Shown here: in pieces, positions 23,829 to 37,500 of the stretch | Numbering within the stretch: position 1 is the first letter of the stretch | Layout: each line of letters opens with the position of its first letter | NCBI GenBank assembly: GCA_004794785.1 | Contig: SJOL01010112.1 | Location: 1 to 64,000, forward strand | Reading direction: 5' to 3' | From: Opisthorchis felineus | Lineage: Eukaryota > Platyhelminthes > Trematoda > Opisthorchiida > Opisthorchiidae | DNA length: 64,000 nucleotides | Notes under the pieces: generated by a model | Database searches by the model: none | Told to the model about the DNA's origin: nothing | What the model saw: the letters and a program-made list of their open reading frames with translations, nothing else | Made by a program: the position numbers and the translations under genes

Positions 23829-26800
23829 GTAAGCACTTTGCTTCCGTTGGCTTTACTCTCGAAGTTATCTCTCAGGTTGACTTACTGTATACATGCTTTT
23901 TCGATGTGGGTTGATGTTTATGGAAGCCGTGTTGCGAGAACTCGTGCTCATGTGGATTGTTGTTGTGACCGTGGGTATAAATCTTGCGACTTCGCATGAG
24001 TCGGCATAATCTGCGCATGAGTCACCCACGTGAAAGCGGTTTACTTGTCACCGACTCAGTTTCGCTTCTGTGTACACAAGCAACTGAGGCTGAGATTTCC
24101 TTGATACTATGTGCGTGTGTGTTCATCGAGTGAGTACAGCTACATTACCTATTGTTGTGGATTAACGTCCCAAGCAGCTGTCGTTTTAGCAGTACTCGGC
24201 AATCGCAAATAGCTATACCAGTTGGAAAATATGAAAAGTGGTGAAAAATATAACCAGGCTCCAAGGTCATGGGGAGAAATCGGGAGGAAGAAAACTTTGT
24301 TTGATCGACACTGGAATAAGCACTAGCGGCCAGCTGATTAGCGCTCGTCAGATTCACCATTTCGTAGATGACTTCCACAGAATTGGCCTACAAACGATAA
24401 ATAATAACGGTGGGGATAAAGAAGCGCATTCGCCAATTAACACTGTTCCAAATAGCCTGCCAGGTCTCACACACGAGCAACAGTCCTGTGGATTGTTTGC
24501 GTCAAAAATTGGGCGAAAAGAAACCTTTGTCCATCTGACTAATAGTAAAAAGGCTTTCACACTAGTTCATCGCCAGCTCTAACACAACAGAGTGTGTGAT
24601 TGGAGCGCATAGGAAATGTTTACAAACGTCTTAGGCGCACTTCACAAAGCAAGAAGGCCTAGGCTATTCGAAAAATCGAAAGAACCTTTCGAACTGAGGA
24701 GCGCCCCGTTTTTTGTCGTTGTTGAGGTTGTTGCTGCTCCGTGTGCACTTCCCTTCAGTGTAGGATTGCTTTGCGAAGCCTGATGTCGGAAGCACACGTT
24801 CTTCGATCTTCCTTTCGGAACAACGAACACACCAATGACCGCATGAGTTCAGAGCATCTCATCCATGGACCATTACTCCGGGGCCTTTGAGTCCCGCCTA
24901 ATCTCGCGTCTAACTACCAAGATTGGGGTGCACCTGCCAGTGCAGACGCTGATGATACACCTAGCCTTATCTCGTTAGTTGGGAAGAATATCCGGGTTTG
25001 CCAACTTTTGCGTTTGAATATTCCACCAAGATATTTCCTGAAGTAACTTAATAGAGACTGATATTTGACAGACAAAGGATTTACCAAACCTGTGTCCCTT
25101 GTACACCAACCCCAGGTGCTTTCAATTGAAATCTGCATGATATCAACGTCTAGTCTTTTGTTGGTCTCATTCAAGCTTTTTAGGCACCGTCATCTAAACA
25201 AAGATATGCGTGTGTGGCTGGTTTGCATGTTGGAGAACGTGTACAACATCCCATATGAAGGTTGTACTGCACTGCCTGGTAACTTGTAGAGCGCATATAT
25301 ATTCTATTCTGTTTCCGTTCTGTGAAGTCGTCAAAAAAAGACCAAGTTGGTTTTTCCTTTTCTCCTGAGACGTGAAATCGATTTCCACCACTTTTGAAAT
25401 CCTGATGAACAGTCCCACCTGAATTTATAATTCATGCTCACATGAAAGTTTTGGCTAAAACTTTGAAAGTTTACTGCGAAATTGAATTCCCTAGTGAGTT
25501 GTGCGTCAGTTCGAGCCAGGCTAGACACAATATAACTGAATTTGAAAAGTGATTGGTACCAGTTGTCACACAAAGGTTTTTGTTCTTTTAAGTGTAATCT
25601 ACCTTAGAACTTGTCATTTTCGGATCCAGAATTCATCCAATTGTACGCGCGATTTCTGTCGCTTATCGTATGTGGTTGCGCGACTTATTGGCCAAGAGGT
25701 TCACTCGGAGAAAACAGAATTTGTTCAGTACCTTTGTTCTCGGTTACGATGACACGAATGAGACCAAAGTGACACCCCAAGTCCATTGTGTTCCATGTTA
25801 TGGCCAAAAACCACACAACCTGTAGTATCAAAGGAGTGTCATGATTTCTTGTTGGGGAGTTGTAAGCTTCTCTGAACGGTTGAACAGATGTACACAGAAT
25901 TCCATCAGATGAGCAAACTGTCAACAGCAACTGAGCGTAGATGGTCGGGATCCATCTACCAGGGGTGGGGAGCACTTCCAAAGGGCCAAATGGGTGAGAA
26001 CCACTTGTAGGCAGACACATAAACGGTGCTGACCAGCTTATTTGTAATGCTCTTCTCGCAACACTTGTCAGCCTCCTCGGAGCTTTGCGCCAACTAACGA
26101 CTGCAGAACACTGAGGCATGGTGTGATGAACTTGGATACCTTGATTTCACTGGAAAAATCCCGATTCGTTTGGTTCACATTAAGAGTTAACGGAAACATT
26201 CTCCTGCGGACGAACAGCTCGGTAGCCGATTCCGGTGCCAACAAACTTTCTAGAAATTTTTTTCATTGACCTTGAGGTAAAATATAGTCTCCATATCATA
26301 TTTATTTTGCTGCTAATGCGACATACCCTGGTGTCATATTGGCTAGAATAAACTCCGCTAGTTGAATGATCCCACCATTTGGGATTGTTTTGCGTGCCAA
26401 GGCAAAATGTGTGAATATCTGTCTATCAGCTGGAAGCTAACGGCAGGAAAAAATAATGGGTAAACCAGCCAAGTGTACGCATACTAATTTTCCACGCAAG
26501 TTCGTGTAGGCTGGAAGTTTAGGTCACGTGCGGATTGCTACATGTGGTCGATTGATATGGCGTACGTAACTTATTAATGGCCCAGATATATAGTTGATTG
26601 AAATTGCTATCTCAACTTAAACCTCACTATATTGTTTTTAATCTGCAGCGTCAGCGAGACAAAAAGATCGCTGCGATCTTCTGTCATTTCTCGGAGTAAA
26701 CTTATAGTGGCCTATCACCTGTATCCAATCATGTTTCGGAACCTATGCCTAGTCTGATATTTCAGAGAAATAAGTTCATCCGAGCGGAATGCAAATGAGA

Positions 26801-28237
26801 GTAGGAATGTAGACTTGCTGTGAGCCAAAACTGTTTTGGTGTGTAAGAATGAGGGCTGTTGCGACTTTTTTGTACTCTCACGCCTTATCACAAACTTAGC
26901 TGGCAGGCATAACCAACTGCTCAGAGTCGTAGCGAAGTCCATCACCGGTATGGTAGCAGTGGTTGTCCTCAGAAACCTACAAAGTGAACACTTGGTCACT
27001 GTAAAGTTTAGGTGCGTGAACAATCTGCCTCAGTGTTTATCAGCCTCTAGCCCCGTGCACCCTTCTCAACTCAGGCAGACCACCTTGTGTTAGTGTTCTC
27101 TGGTTAAGCTCCGCTGTTGTTCTCATTGTGAGCTGCGATAACCCTTAGGAGCATAGATTAGATGTGATGGCTACACATCTGTTGATTGTCAACGAAAATG
27201 ATGTGAGATTCTGGTAGTGAAACGAAAAGTAACATCGTTTGTTGAGATGACTTTAGTCGAGATAGTGAGACCATTCATCACAGGATGAGTCACACAGCCA
27301 AGGACCCTGGACCACGTACGGTAAACCCTGCTGCAACGTGTCCCACCCACGATATACTCCCCGGAGCGACCGTCCTCAGCCTTTTCTAAAAGTGTTCATC
27401 AGGCTGGAGTTTTCCTGGAATGCATAGCTCCAGCTGACACTTCCATCCAAACTGGCCGTTGTCGTTGCCGATGCTCTGAAGTCTGGACAGGTTGTGGGTC
27501 TGGTGCAGTAGTCCAACGCAACTGAATGCAGTAAGGCTTGATTGGTTCATGTGCACAGAACAGGCCTGTCACACAAAGCATATTGCCGAACGACTACACG
27601 TGACTAGTCCAGTAATACTTGTTATTATTCTAGTGTCGTACAAAAATGAATTATAGGGTATGCGTTCGGGTTACTACACATGCAAGACGGGGGAAGAGGA
27701 GGTCACCCTAATCGTTCTCATCAAGAAATCGCATGACGAATGCGGTTTTTGTTGTGCACATACCCTGCCCACGCTCTTACACTGGTATCGGTCCCTGCAA
27801 TGGATTATTCTGGGTTGCTTGCCGATACTTCCGATTCTTCTGGACAGAATAATCATCTGGTGCTACTTCCCCACCAGAGACCTTCTTCGTTACTCTCATG
27901 CATTTGTCTATTCTTTCATCCGAAAAATAGCTGCTTCAATCAGTCGCTGGAGTCTTCCGGAATTTCGGTTCAAAAGATCGACTTCTTGAATGTTTCTATA
28001 GACGTCCGAAATGGTACGATTTTTTGGTTGTATCCTCCATGAGTTGAAGTGCGGGCAGAACTACGACACTCTTTCCTAGACTACTTTCAGGTTCACAGTG
28101 AGATTAAACCCTTTCAGATCTCATCGCTTGTTTCACACGAGTATCAAAGGTTGGTCGTTTACTCCTTCTTTCTGTGACCACCCTTCGTGCTCCCTGGCTT
28201 TGGCATATCCGTGGCATATCCATGTTCGTCTTCACAG
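23829..28237 (+). other. intron of the MAP1-family gene
   Basis: A 4.4-kb intron. It contains a minus-strand open frame of 144 codons (25685-26119) and several shorter frames, none recognised. No SINE of family 1 is seen here. Confidence 0.6.
25685..26119 (-). other. intronic open frame of 144 codons, unrecognised
   Basis: An uninterrupted minus-strand frame in an intron, rich in Ser, Leu, Pro and Arg near its start. No domain or signal is recognised. It may be a fossil repeat reading frame, since such frames often survive in fluke introns, or chance. Confidence 0.15.
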
Positions 28238-28463
28238 GCTTGGTGGCCACAGTTGGATAAATTCCCCAGTATGGGTGATCGTCTTCACGTTCATCTATTC
28301 ACCCCGTTGGCTGGACCCGGCACGACGTGGCCCGTAAGTAAGAACGGGCATCCACAAACCCTACTGACTCACGTTGACGTACGTCTGGTTGATCTGGCGC
28401 TGAATGTCGAGGGAAGCTGGCGTTCGGGTGGCAAACCAGTGGTGCTCGATCCGAATCATGGTG
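28238..28463 (+). CDS. MAP1-family protein exon (N-terminal domain, part 2)
   Basis: Acceptor TTCGTCTTCACAG, donor GGTG|GTGAGT; enters in phase 0, leaves in phase 1. The product (RLHVHLFTPLAGPGTTWPV then HPQTLLTHVDVRLVDLALN) aligns with the MAP1 segment 'LTLFCPEEGDW…HNLQDFINIKL' both in spacing and in the Trp and the amphipathic strand. The upstream in-frame codons (from 28187) belong to the intron because the acceptor and phase fit 23828 exactly. Confidence 0.78.
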
Positions 28464-28606
28464 GTGAGTACTTTTGGTTTTTTCCTTACTCCCTTTCTCA
28501 CTTATCAAACAGACAGACTCGTGTGTCGTTTAGACGAATTTACGCAGGCCACGGTTGTTTTGGGGGAGCCCGTGATTGAAGGAAGAGTGGCGCTATATCT
28601 TGTCTA

Positions 28607-28807
28607 AGTGCGAGCTGATTACATTGCTGATCAACCATCCCTGTCCGAACGGTTAATTGTTCAGAGTACTAATCGGGATGCCGTGGGTTCGAGCCTCTTT
28701 GGAGTTTCGTAAGATGCGCACTGCCAACGATCCCCAATAAGGATGAAACGCTGCACAGTGTTTCTCGGTTTTTCAGCATAGACTGGCTTCACTTACAGAA
28801 CAAACCC
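28607..28807 (+). mobile_element. tRNA-derived SINE (family 2), copy A
   Basis: A tRNA-like head (CCGAACGGTTAATTGTTCAG, B box GGGTTCGAGCC) is followed by a tail with CCCCAATAAGGATGAAACGC, a hairpin (CGCTGCACAGTG) and TTTCTCGGTTTTTCAGCATAG. Homologous copies lie at 29082-29580 and 62938-63137, both on the minus strand. The tail has the order of a hammerhead core, but the CTGATGA box is damaged here. Confidence 0.75.
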
Positions 28808-29081
28808 TCCACTAGGCAACGATTGGAACAACACATCGGTTGACTATTTAGCAGATGAGTAGTGTGAGGGCGAACCTATGGTGGGTATGAGGGTGGGTTA
28901 TTCTAACGCTAACCTAAGTGGTTACTACAGATGGTTGGTTAGTCCCGCTGTCTTCGTACACTGCCCTAATTTGAATATCCTTAGCAATGACAAACGTGAA
29001 TATCTGTAACGTTGCCTTTTCCTTTCAAAATAGCACATAGCTCCTTCTTGGTAATGTCAGGAGATTTTTAAAGTACCAGTT

Positions 29082-29580
29082 GATGTTTCGTCTTGTAAGT
29101 GAAGCCAGTCTCTGCCGAGAAACACTGTGCAGTTATTTCATCCTTACTGGGAGTCATCAGCCTTGCGCATCTCACGAAACTTCAGGGTGTCGTTGGTTTG
29201 TTCGCCGAGCTGGGCAATTTGATTGCTAACGGTTCATCACCAATCAGGTGACTCAGGTGACAATCAGGTACTCCACCAGCCGTGGAGTACCATGCTTCTA
29301 GAAATTCCATTTCGTGTCTTGTGTCGCCGTGTGCCAAAATTTTCACGTTTTCCAGACTGAATTTGTGGCCGCATTGTGTTCCTTTATTCGTGTGCATAAT
29401 TTGTAATCAAATTACCTAGCTCAGCGAACAAACCAGCGACCATCTATGCTACCTGAGCTACCAACATTCTCCCCCATAGTACGCCAGGGTGTTTCAAACC
29501 GGCGACTTCTTGGTTAGTAGATTGAACACTTAATCGTTCGGCCAAGAGCGGATGATCATCAGTGTGATTAACCCTCACTT
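29082..29580 (-). mobile_element. tRNA-derived SINE (family 2), copy B, split by an insertion
   Basis: On the minus strand the head (29580 to about 29493) reads CCGCTCTTGGCCGAACGATT and GCCGGTTTGAAACACCCTG. The tail (29190 to 29082) reads ACACCCTGAAGTTTCGTGAG and keeps CTGATGA (29154-29160), a stem-II-like CTCCCAGTAAGGAT and GAAA (29136-29139). Copies A and C show head and tail directly joined. Here they are separated by a 294-bp insert flanked by an 8-bp duplication. With copy A it forms an inverted pair about 300-900 bp apart. Confidence 0.75.
29191..29484 (-). mobile_element. Penelope-like element fragment with target-site duplication
   Basis: The insert is flanked by CAGGGTGT at 29183-29190 and 29485-29492, a clean 8-bp target-site duplication. 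Its minus strand encodes GHKFSLENVKILAHGDTR followed by MEFLEAWYS, which resembles the C-terminal GIY-YIG endonuclease end of Penelope-like reverse transcriptases, including a Glu in the position of the catalytic one. A tail with LAIKLPSSANKPTT follows. Both ends carry an imperfect 38-bp inverted repeat (29191-29230 and 29404-29441). It is strongly 5'-truncated. The family call is from memory of such C-termini. Confidence 0.6.
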
Positions 29581-32500
29581 AGACAAGATGCAGCCCCACT
29601 CATACCGAATTCTGGATTCTGATTGGGCAATTTTCCCTCCACGAAGAGTGTATCTGTGCTCGGTTTACTTTGCTGTCGTCCAAATGATCTAGTATGATTA
29701 ACCACCTTGGATAGGAGATCGTTGTTTTTCTCAGGACAACCTGCTAACCCCGTTCTAGATGCTAGACTCTCATCCGCTACTGGGATTTACTGTTGAGCAC
29801 AGACGAAAAGTATTTATGAGTCGCAATGAATGAACGAACGGCACCAGACGGCACGCAGATAACTATTGAGTCCTGACTACCTGCGGCGTCATGGCCCTGC
29901 CTATTGCCTTTGTACGCCTTCGTATGCATACGAGGGTACGCATTGTAAGTCTCACCTGTAGTGTCCCAGCTGCAATCCAGATTGCCTTCGTTTAGCCAGT
30001 CTGCTAAAATCCTTAGTCCTCCAGTAAACTATTTACTCCAGGCATTGTTTGAAGTCAACCATGCGACCATTTTGCCATCAATCACTCTACGCATTTACTA
30101 CAACGATGACCGTCTTCGTTCTACGGTCGAAAATTGATTGCGTGTGTGTGCGGATAGCGATTAATGATAGGACGGACTCCTGTTATGTAATCTTTTTAAA
30201 CAGATGCATAAACAGGGCTTTGTGACATTTCGTTACGTTCTCCCAGGCATGTGGAATGCTGTGGTGTACATGTCGGCGCATATTTTCATGTCCTTGAGCC
30301 TAGAGGTTTCATGATAGCAGTCGCGATTTTAGGCTAATCATACCGTACCTTAGTGTTCATCATAAAGCTGGTTGATTGTAAGTAATCCAGAATATCATCT
30401 GACTAGAGCTCTTCGAATCCATCGTGGATTTTTCTCAGCATTTAGGACTTCGACATGTCAGAGACGTCAGGAAATCAGTACCACGAGATGTTGGCGATAT
30501 TGCTCCAGGCAGATAATACATGATTAATCTTCCGTGGTTTATTCGTGTCTTCATTATCTCATGTTTGAATTTACAATCTAAATTTAATGCTTCATTCATC
30601 CAATTGATACCGACAACACCTTGTGGCAACTTCTGTCCACCTGAGCTGATCAATTGTGGTTTTACTGTACGAGGTTTACGAAAAATAGGGACTCTGGACT
30701 CTGCATTCTAGAACCACATGATACTCATACAACGCAAGGCACCCATCCATAGTCCCGCCTGAAAAATGCATAATGAGTGCTCACTGCTATGGTAAATTGA
30801 GTAGTGTTTTCACACATTGACCTTGCAGCAAGACGTCCTTAAATAACCGAAGATTTACTTCCATTATTGACGTTTCGGTCTAGCGTTCCCTCTGATCCAT
30901 TTCGGCACCAAACTTCCTATCTTACTTGCTGCTACGAAAGGGAAACCAGTAATGCACTACGGTCGCAGGAGAGAACATTAAACAGCATTCTCCCCAAAAC
31001 AGATCCTTTGAAAAGCGTACGCTCCTGAGGGGAGTTCACAACAGTACTCTATGGTTTTGCCCTACAGCCATCTTATATGGGGTCATATTCTCATCAGGTT
31101 GGAAGATACTTGAGACCGATCGAAAAGCCATCGTTTCAAAAAGATTTGGCCCAACATTAAATCAGTCGACTGTTACCACATCTTTCTGGAACGAGGCTAT
31201 ATTCCTCTTTCTTCATGATTGTAGTCAGTGAAACACGTCAAGGATATCGGGTAAGTGTCGGGGACAACTTCTCTATAGGCTGTGAGAAAGTTTGGGTTTA
31301 ATTACTTTTGGACGTGATACCACGCACTCTTAGTGGGTAACCTATCGCAGAGCGATACAACACTACTAATCACGAAAGGCGTCAAAGTTGAGAGTTTTTA
31401 ATTGTTTTCCGAGGAGACAGCTCAATCTGCCATTTTAATAATGACTCATCCTCCCTTCTATGGAGAAGTGAAGCCCTATTTATTGCGGTCACTTACAGTA
31501 GGTCTTATTGGGATCTTCTCTCGCGGTCAGTTATCCGACTCCGGATTACATTCGTCCATATGATGGTGTTAGTGAATATTCGATTGTTCGTAGGTGTTCG
31601 CAGTTTGGTTTACGGAGCTTGGCACTTCATTAGAACACGTGTCTCCGTAGCTTGTAATGACGCGTTCATCAAACGGTTCGATGGCCTTTTACCATAAACG
31701 TTTGTTGCACGCGGACTATGGACACCCAACGCTGGTTTCGAACGATTACGTCACAACTGTAGACTCCTTACTTCTTGATGGGAAGTGATTACTATGCGGA
31801 ACTTTTCTCGTTTCTTGTCGGGGCGGACGCGTGCGGTCTTCCTATTTCCTTTTAAAGCCCTGACAGATGTTTTGCGATGTTTTTTTCGAGACCGAAGCCC
31901 ATGCACGTGTGAACTTTAAAAACTATTATAACCCAATCTGTTGTGATTTTTTGCAAAGTTTCCCCCCGATTGGTTTGCAGATGTCGGGTTTTCGTTAAGT
32001 CGAATAAATTTTCCAACATATGGTAGGAAACATTTTTTCCTAATTCTTGCGTGATGATTTTACATATCAATGCATCTTTGATGGTGCCATGGGAGTGAAG
32101 TGGAAAAATTCAACCGCAAGCATAGAAGCCAAGATCCACTGTTCTTTTGCTTCCGAAACTTAGCCTCTTTTGGAAGGAATACCAGAGCTGTGCATCAATT
32201 GGAGTACTGAATCCATGCCTTCCAGGAACCCTTTCTTCTGTCAGTTGTCCTAGCAACTTCAGGTTGGGTCACCTCATAACCGGTTATTTCACAAGTCAAA
32301 AACAAGACCAAAAGCTAGCTGGTACGATCGATATGCCCGGTCGTGGAAGCAATAGTTGACCCACATTTCCGGGGCGTTTTTAAGGGTGTGGGTCAAATTC
32401 ATACGTTTGTCAATTGTTCTGGGAACTTTTGTGTGATACAGTGCCTCCTCAATTAAGGAAAAACAATTTTAAAGTAACATTGATTGGAATCCTCCGTTGT

Positions 32501-34500
32501 ACGAAAACTGCTCGCTCAGTTCGTATGGTCTTGTGATGGAGGTTAGGGAGCCTTTAGCTACGTCGCGGGACACAGTTGCTTCTCCCTACACCGGTTTAGG
32601 GTTCGGCTAAGAACCTCTAGATTGACCACTAATCGCCTATCACTACGCTCATTCGAGTTGTCCTTCACTTCAGTGAAAAAATCCTGATTGTTAGGAGATA
32701 AATGTTTTTTTGGTGACCTTTCCGTCACATGCATTTGTAACAATCAGTTAACTGCAGAGGCTCACCTAGCCCGGATGGGTACTGGGTGGTCACCTTAAAT
32801 CGCTGTAAGTTCTGTACATTGCCACCAGTAGGATGATGGATTATTTTCGTAACACACAGCGGTTGTTCACGTATCTGACCTTAGCAAATACTGGTTCTCC
32901 TACTTTCGTGAACTGACACTGGACTCACAAACATGGAGATCTTGTCCTAATGGGATACACTGGTCCTCTGCGTGTATTAAAGTCCATCTTGCAAAACCCT
33001 GCAGCTCCAAAACGGGTATGAAGAGGTTGCAGACACAGTGTTATCAAAATAACCAACTAAACTGGCCACAAATTAGTTCACGGAAGTTTACGTTTTGAAC
33101 TGTCCGGGATATGTAGATAAAAACTCAACAGGACGGCACATTTAGGCAACGGAACTATGAATTCGTCCCAGTTTGTCTGCCTGATTACTGCTCTATTCAG
33201 AGCATTTTACCGGGTGCTGGATGGTATCTGAAGACTTAGTAATATTTTCTTTCAGCCATAATCGGGCATTTAATAGGATGTTCTTTATGTTCAAACTTCT
33301 ATGATGCCTCAGCCCTTCTGACAGTTACTCACGCTCGAACCCGTTGGCAGTCTGTTCTGCTGACGTCCTCAGTAGGGACACAGGACCATAAAAGCAAATC
33401 ACTAGAGCAGCCGATAAAAATATAAACGTAGACGAGAGTTTATTGTTCGGCTCCTTACGGCTGTTGAAATTTAGCAAAGAATTTTCACATTTTCATATTT
33501 TGTGCCCACGATAACGTCGCGATTCACATGACAACGATGACTGTGAGAGATGAAATGATGATCCGTTAGGGTAAGCACCGTCGGAGTCACACGCTCAGGT
33601 AGTGAATCGTACCATTCATACTAAATCGATACGTGTACATCAGAGGGACCCAGTTAACGCGTAGGAAGGATTAATCATCTTGAATTAATTATCCCACTTG
33701 CTGAATGAGGAATGTTAATGAGGGATTTGTTTATGCGGAGCGACCTTGCCGTCATCCGCCCGAATTTATCGAAGCACTTTTCTACTGTCTAAGTCAGTGC
33801 AAGGAAGAATCATTTGATGTTTTACTGAGAGACTTTTCCCACTGAGTACCTCAGTTAAGCTTATCTCATCTATGGCAAGTTGAGTGACATGTTTCTCAGC
33901 TTCTCGTGATTCAGAATTCTTCTGTAATCAGTCCCTTTTGCGGATGGATGTATAAGAAAGTTGTAACTTTTATTTGGTATCTGGGTTGTGTTCATTCTGG
34001 ACGGAAGGACTGCATACAATTCAATACGCTTACAGTACAATACTTACCGTCGGTTCTTTATAGGAATGGTTTGTTAAGAAGGCCAGACAATGTTGAACGT
34101 GACACAATTTCCTGGACGCACGTTTTAGATTGAAAAGATTTGCACCTGTCCGGCTTTTGCTCAGTGCTGTGAAATCTCGAGGCCTATTTACGTTGTATTT
34201 TCCGTTGCCCGTTCTTGTCACGCCCTCCATCTCCTTAGCCAACATTCACCTTGTTTTTTTTCCCTGGGAAGTTACGACAGTTTGTCTGACCAGCAATTCT
34301 CTATTGAGAGCTGTGTGCATACGCGTGTCTGTTGTGTTCTTCCATACGCCTTCCAATCGGAGATTAATTGCGATTATTCATGCTTACGACAGACACTTTG
34401 TTGTTTCTTATCCATTCGCAATTGACTCATCTCATTTTCTCACTAACCAGCCAGTCCGGAGAATGGTTGGGTTTGGTAACCCAGATTATTGGTCTGTTGT

Positions 34501-34522
34501 CACACACACACACACACACACA
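34501..34522 (+). repeat. (CA)n microsatellite
   Basis: Eleven uninterrupted CA units in the intron. Confidence 0.95.
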
Positions 34523-37500
34523 TCTGCGTCGTCTTGTTTTGTGGTCGGTCACACAAGATCGATATTGGCTCGTTAATTCGCCTGAGTATCAGGAATAAGC
34601 AATCCAGCCGTGGTAATTGACAGTCCTTTTTTGGTGATGCATGTAAATTGGTGTCGCATGGAGGTGTTTTTGAGGGTGTGTAGTGACTACAGACAGTCGT
34701 GCGATCAACCGAATCGTCTATCCTTTTGTTGATTAACGTTGGCAGCCGAAAGTCTTCTTGTTAGCTGAGAAGATTTGGTGACAGGCTAAGCCCGTCCTGC
34801 AGTGCGACATACCTCATAACTACCGTAATTCCAAGAGGTCTCGATGTCCTCAGAGTTGAGTGCTGTAAATGATTCGAACCATTGCGGATCGATGTTTATT
34901 TCGCTTTGCGTCCCAACAATTCGGTCAGCTTACTTTAGTCAAGTTGAAGTTAGCTAGAAGTTTGTCTCTAGCAATACTGTTGAACTTCATGTATTTACTA
35001 ACATACAACCCTATGGGTTTAGTTCTGCATAGAACAGTTATGAGAAAAGGTACCTCATCACGTGCGTTTGTAGGCAGGTGAGGAAGAATGAACTAGAAAG
35101 TAGTTGGGTACTTTCCCTTCCGTTTGCCTGCCCGTCATATGCAGCGTCTCAAGCAAAGACGGACCACGGAGCTGCAGGACTGCTGGTTTCTTCCAGAGAA
35201 TAATTCCCCAATTCTACCCATAGGGTGGGTGGAAAAGCTGGGTAGCACAATACGGAGTTTGCACTTCTTAGAGCTCATCAGCTAGACTTAGTCCCAGACT
35301 TCCTATCAAGATTTGTTGTACTTGAACACCAAATTGTAGTCATGTTGCGATGAATATCGAATTTAGTTGGTTTTGCTGTGAGCCTCAGCTAAAATTCGCC
35401 TGAATTTCAGCACAAGCAGAGCCTCATATTCCAGTCGGAACGATATCGAAGTCGTTTCACCAATTGCAACAAGATCGGTGGTAGCGACTTCCTCAAACAG
35501 TAGAATCGTTTTTTATCCACTTTACAACATGATATGGACATTTTCCTAGGCTGCAGGTTTTCATAGTGGCCTATGAATTCCATTTGATTGGATTTCTGTT
35601 CCGTCTGCGCATGCAATTCATCTTCCGTTTCACTGCTTAATTCTCTATTTCAAGCTCCATTTATAAATGTGTCGCAATACCCATACGTTTGTGCAGCTGA
35701 ACAACCCTAATGACATCACAACACTCGTCGACTATGGTGTTTCACGTTCCTTCTTCCTCACGGCCAATTTCCCGTCTGTTGTCAAAACTGAAGTTTGTCC
35801 GTGACAGAATTCATGCTCCATCGCACTTTTAAGTGTGACGACTGACACCTCATGACAGTTGTAATCTCGTTGTTGTTGTTATTGAATGTTTCTGGTGTCT
35901 TCGCGCGATTTTCGTGTTGTTTCGAAGCCAGTCACCCAGGAACAAGGTGTTCCTACCAAACTAAAATCGTATGATCGGGTTGTTCACTCAACCACGGTTA
36001 GAGAAGGCGATGGAGTGAGATCAATATACCGATAAACTGTCCTATTTGGAGAGTCCGCAGCAGCCACAATCTGGTGTGGGGTCAACTCGAAAAGATGTCA
36101 CATTCAGGGGACACCAACTGCCGTAATCATCTCAAACTAAGACACTACGGTCCAGGAGTAGTAGATAACCTCTCGTGCTGGTGGCCTTCCTTGAGAAGCT
36201 ACACAGTAAATTGTGACTGACGAGAAAGTCCATTGTGGATTCATAGAGGTGAAGTTGTTTTTATTGAGAACTGTTTTATCTTGGATGAGCGGTAGAGGCT
36301 CTTTGTAACGACCACTTACCCCATGTGAGTGTTTCTGATCAGTCCAATCAAACTGATTCTTCATTCCTCGGGAACCGGCCGATCATTCCTCTTGCTCTGA
36401 ATTACGTTTCCCCCATGTCACCCAAACCTTCCGGCCTCTAGGAAAATAATTCAAAATAATGTTTCTTGTGCGTGAGTTTCTCTGGAGCGGCCCGTTGCAG
36501 TCGGTTGTGTAGGCTGAGCCGAATGTGTACTTTTAGCCCAGTTGATAAGCGTGACAGTTGGTCTTGCATTGTGACTCAACTGTTCATGCGTGACCATTAC
36601 TGGTGCACAACCTTCATTTCTTTCAAGACCGGTATGTCCATCTCGTTTGCCTTTCTCGTTATTTTGTCGGTAGGAATCGATCGATTACTTCCCCCTTGGG
36701 TTTCGGATGGGAAGGGTTGTACCGTTCTTTGCCGTAGAGTAATTGGGAATACGTTGTTTCGAATACTCACATACTTACAACTTTCTGTCTCAGATTAACA
36801 TTATTGTTTGGTAGTAGTGCTTCGAACCTATGATCTACCTTCAAGTTTATCTCTATCAGTATTTCACTATTTCGTTCTGGTAGAGCCAAGGTACAGGTTT
36901 GGATCAATCATCAGGTCTATCTCCATTGCCAGGTAAAATTGTTTTCGAGAACGAATCGATCCGCTTATTTCCCTGTCCGTCGATGTGTTCTGGCTAACTT
37001 CCAAAGGTGAACTGTTTACCTGGCGAGCCATACGATTACAGTATCGATTGCTTTTATTCACACAAGTTTTCTTTCAGCTTATTGGTGCCCGTCGCCGTGA
37101 GCTCAGCCGACCGTCCCTCGTGACTGAGTTTTGTTCCTCGGTCCCTTCGGAATCCTGGTGGTGTCTGAATGCCTTTCGTATAGTTGTCCACTTCTCTTCT
37201 TGAAATTATTTCGCTCCAATGTCTTTAGATGTGAAAATCAACCCAGCTACCCACTTGGACTGGGCTGTCTAACTGACACATTCAGAAATACGGCTGACTA
37301 TGATATATTCGCTAGAAAGCACTTTGTCCTGGTGGGAATAATTTACGTGCTGTCATTTGAGATTGGTAGAATTTACACTATTGTATTCAGATGAAAAAGG
37401 GTCAGAATTATGATTGAGTGATTGATTGATTGATAGCGGCAAACAACCAACACGTTCAGCCTAGCTGCCGGTTTCGCGGAAGATGTGTCAATCTGGGAAA

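Noticed and set aside
27740..28042. Open frame of 100 codons upstream of the 28238 exon, in the same frame
   Set aside because: It ends in a stop at 28042, and the 23828 to 28238 junction already gives a gap-free match in length and phase to MAP1.
34130..34576. 148-codon open frame
   Set aside because: It runs through a CA microsatellite (His-Thr repeats), has no domain, and lies in an intron.
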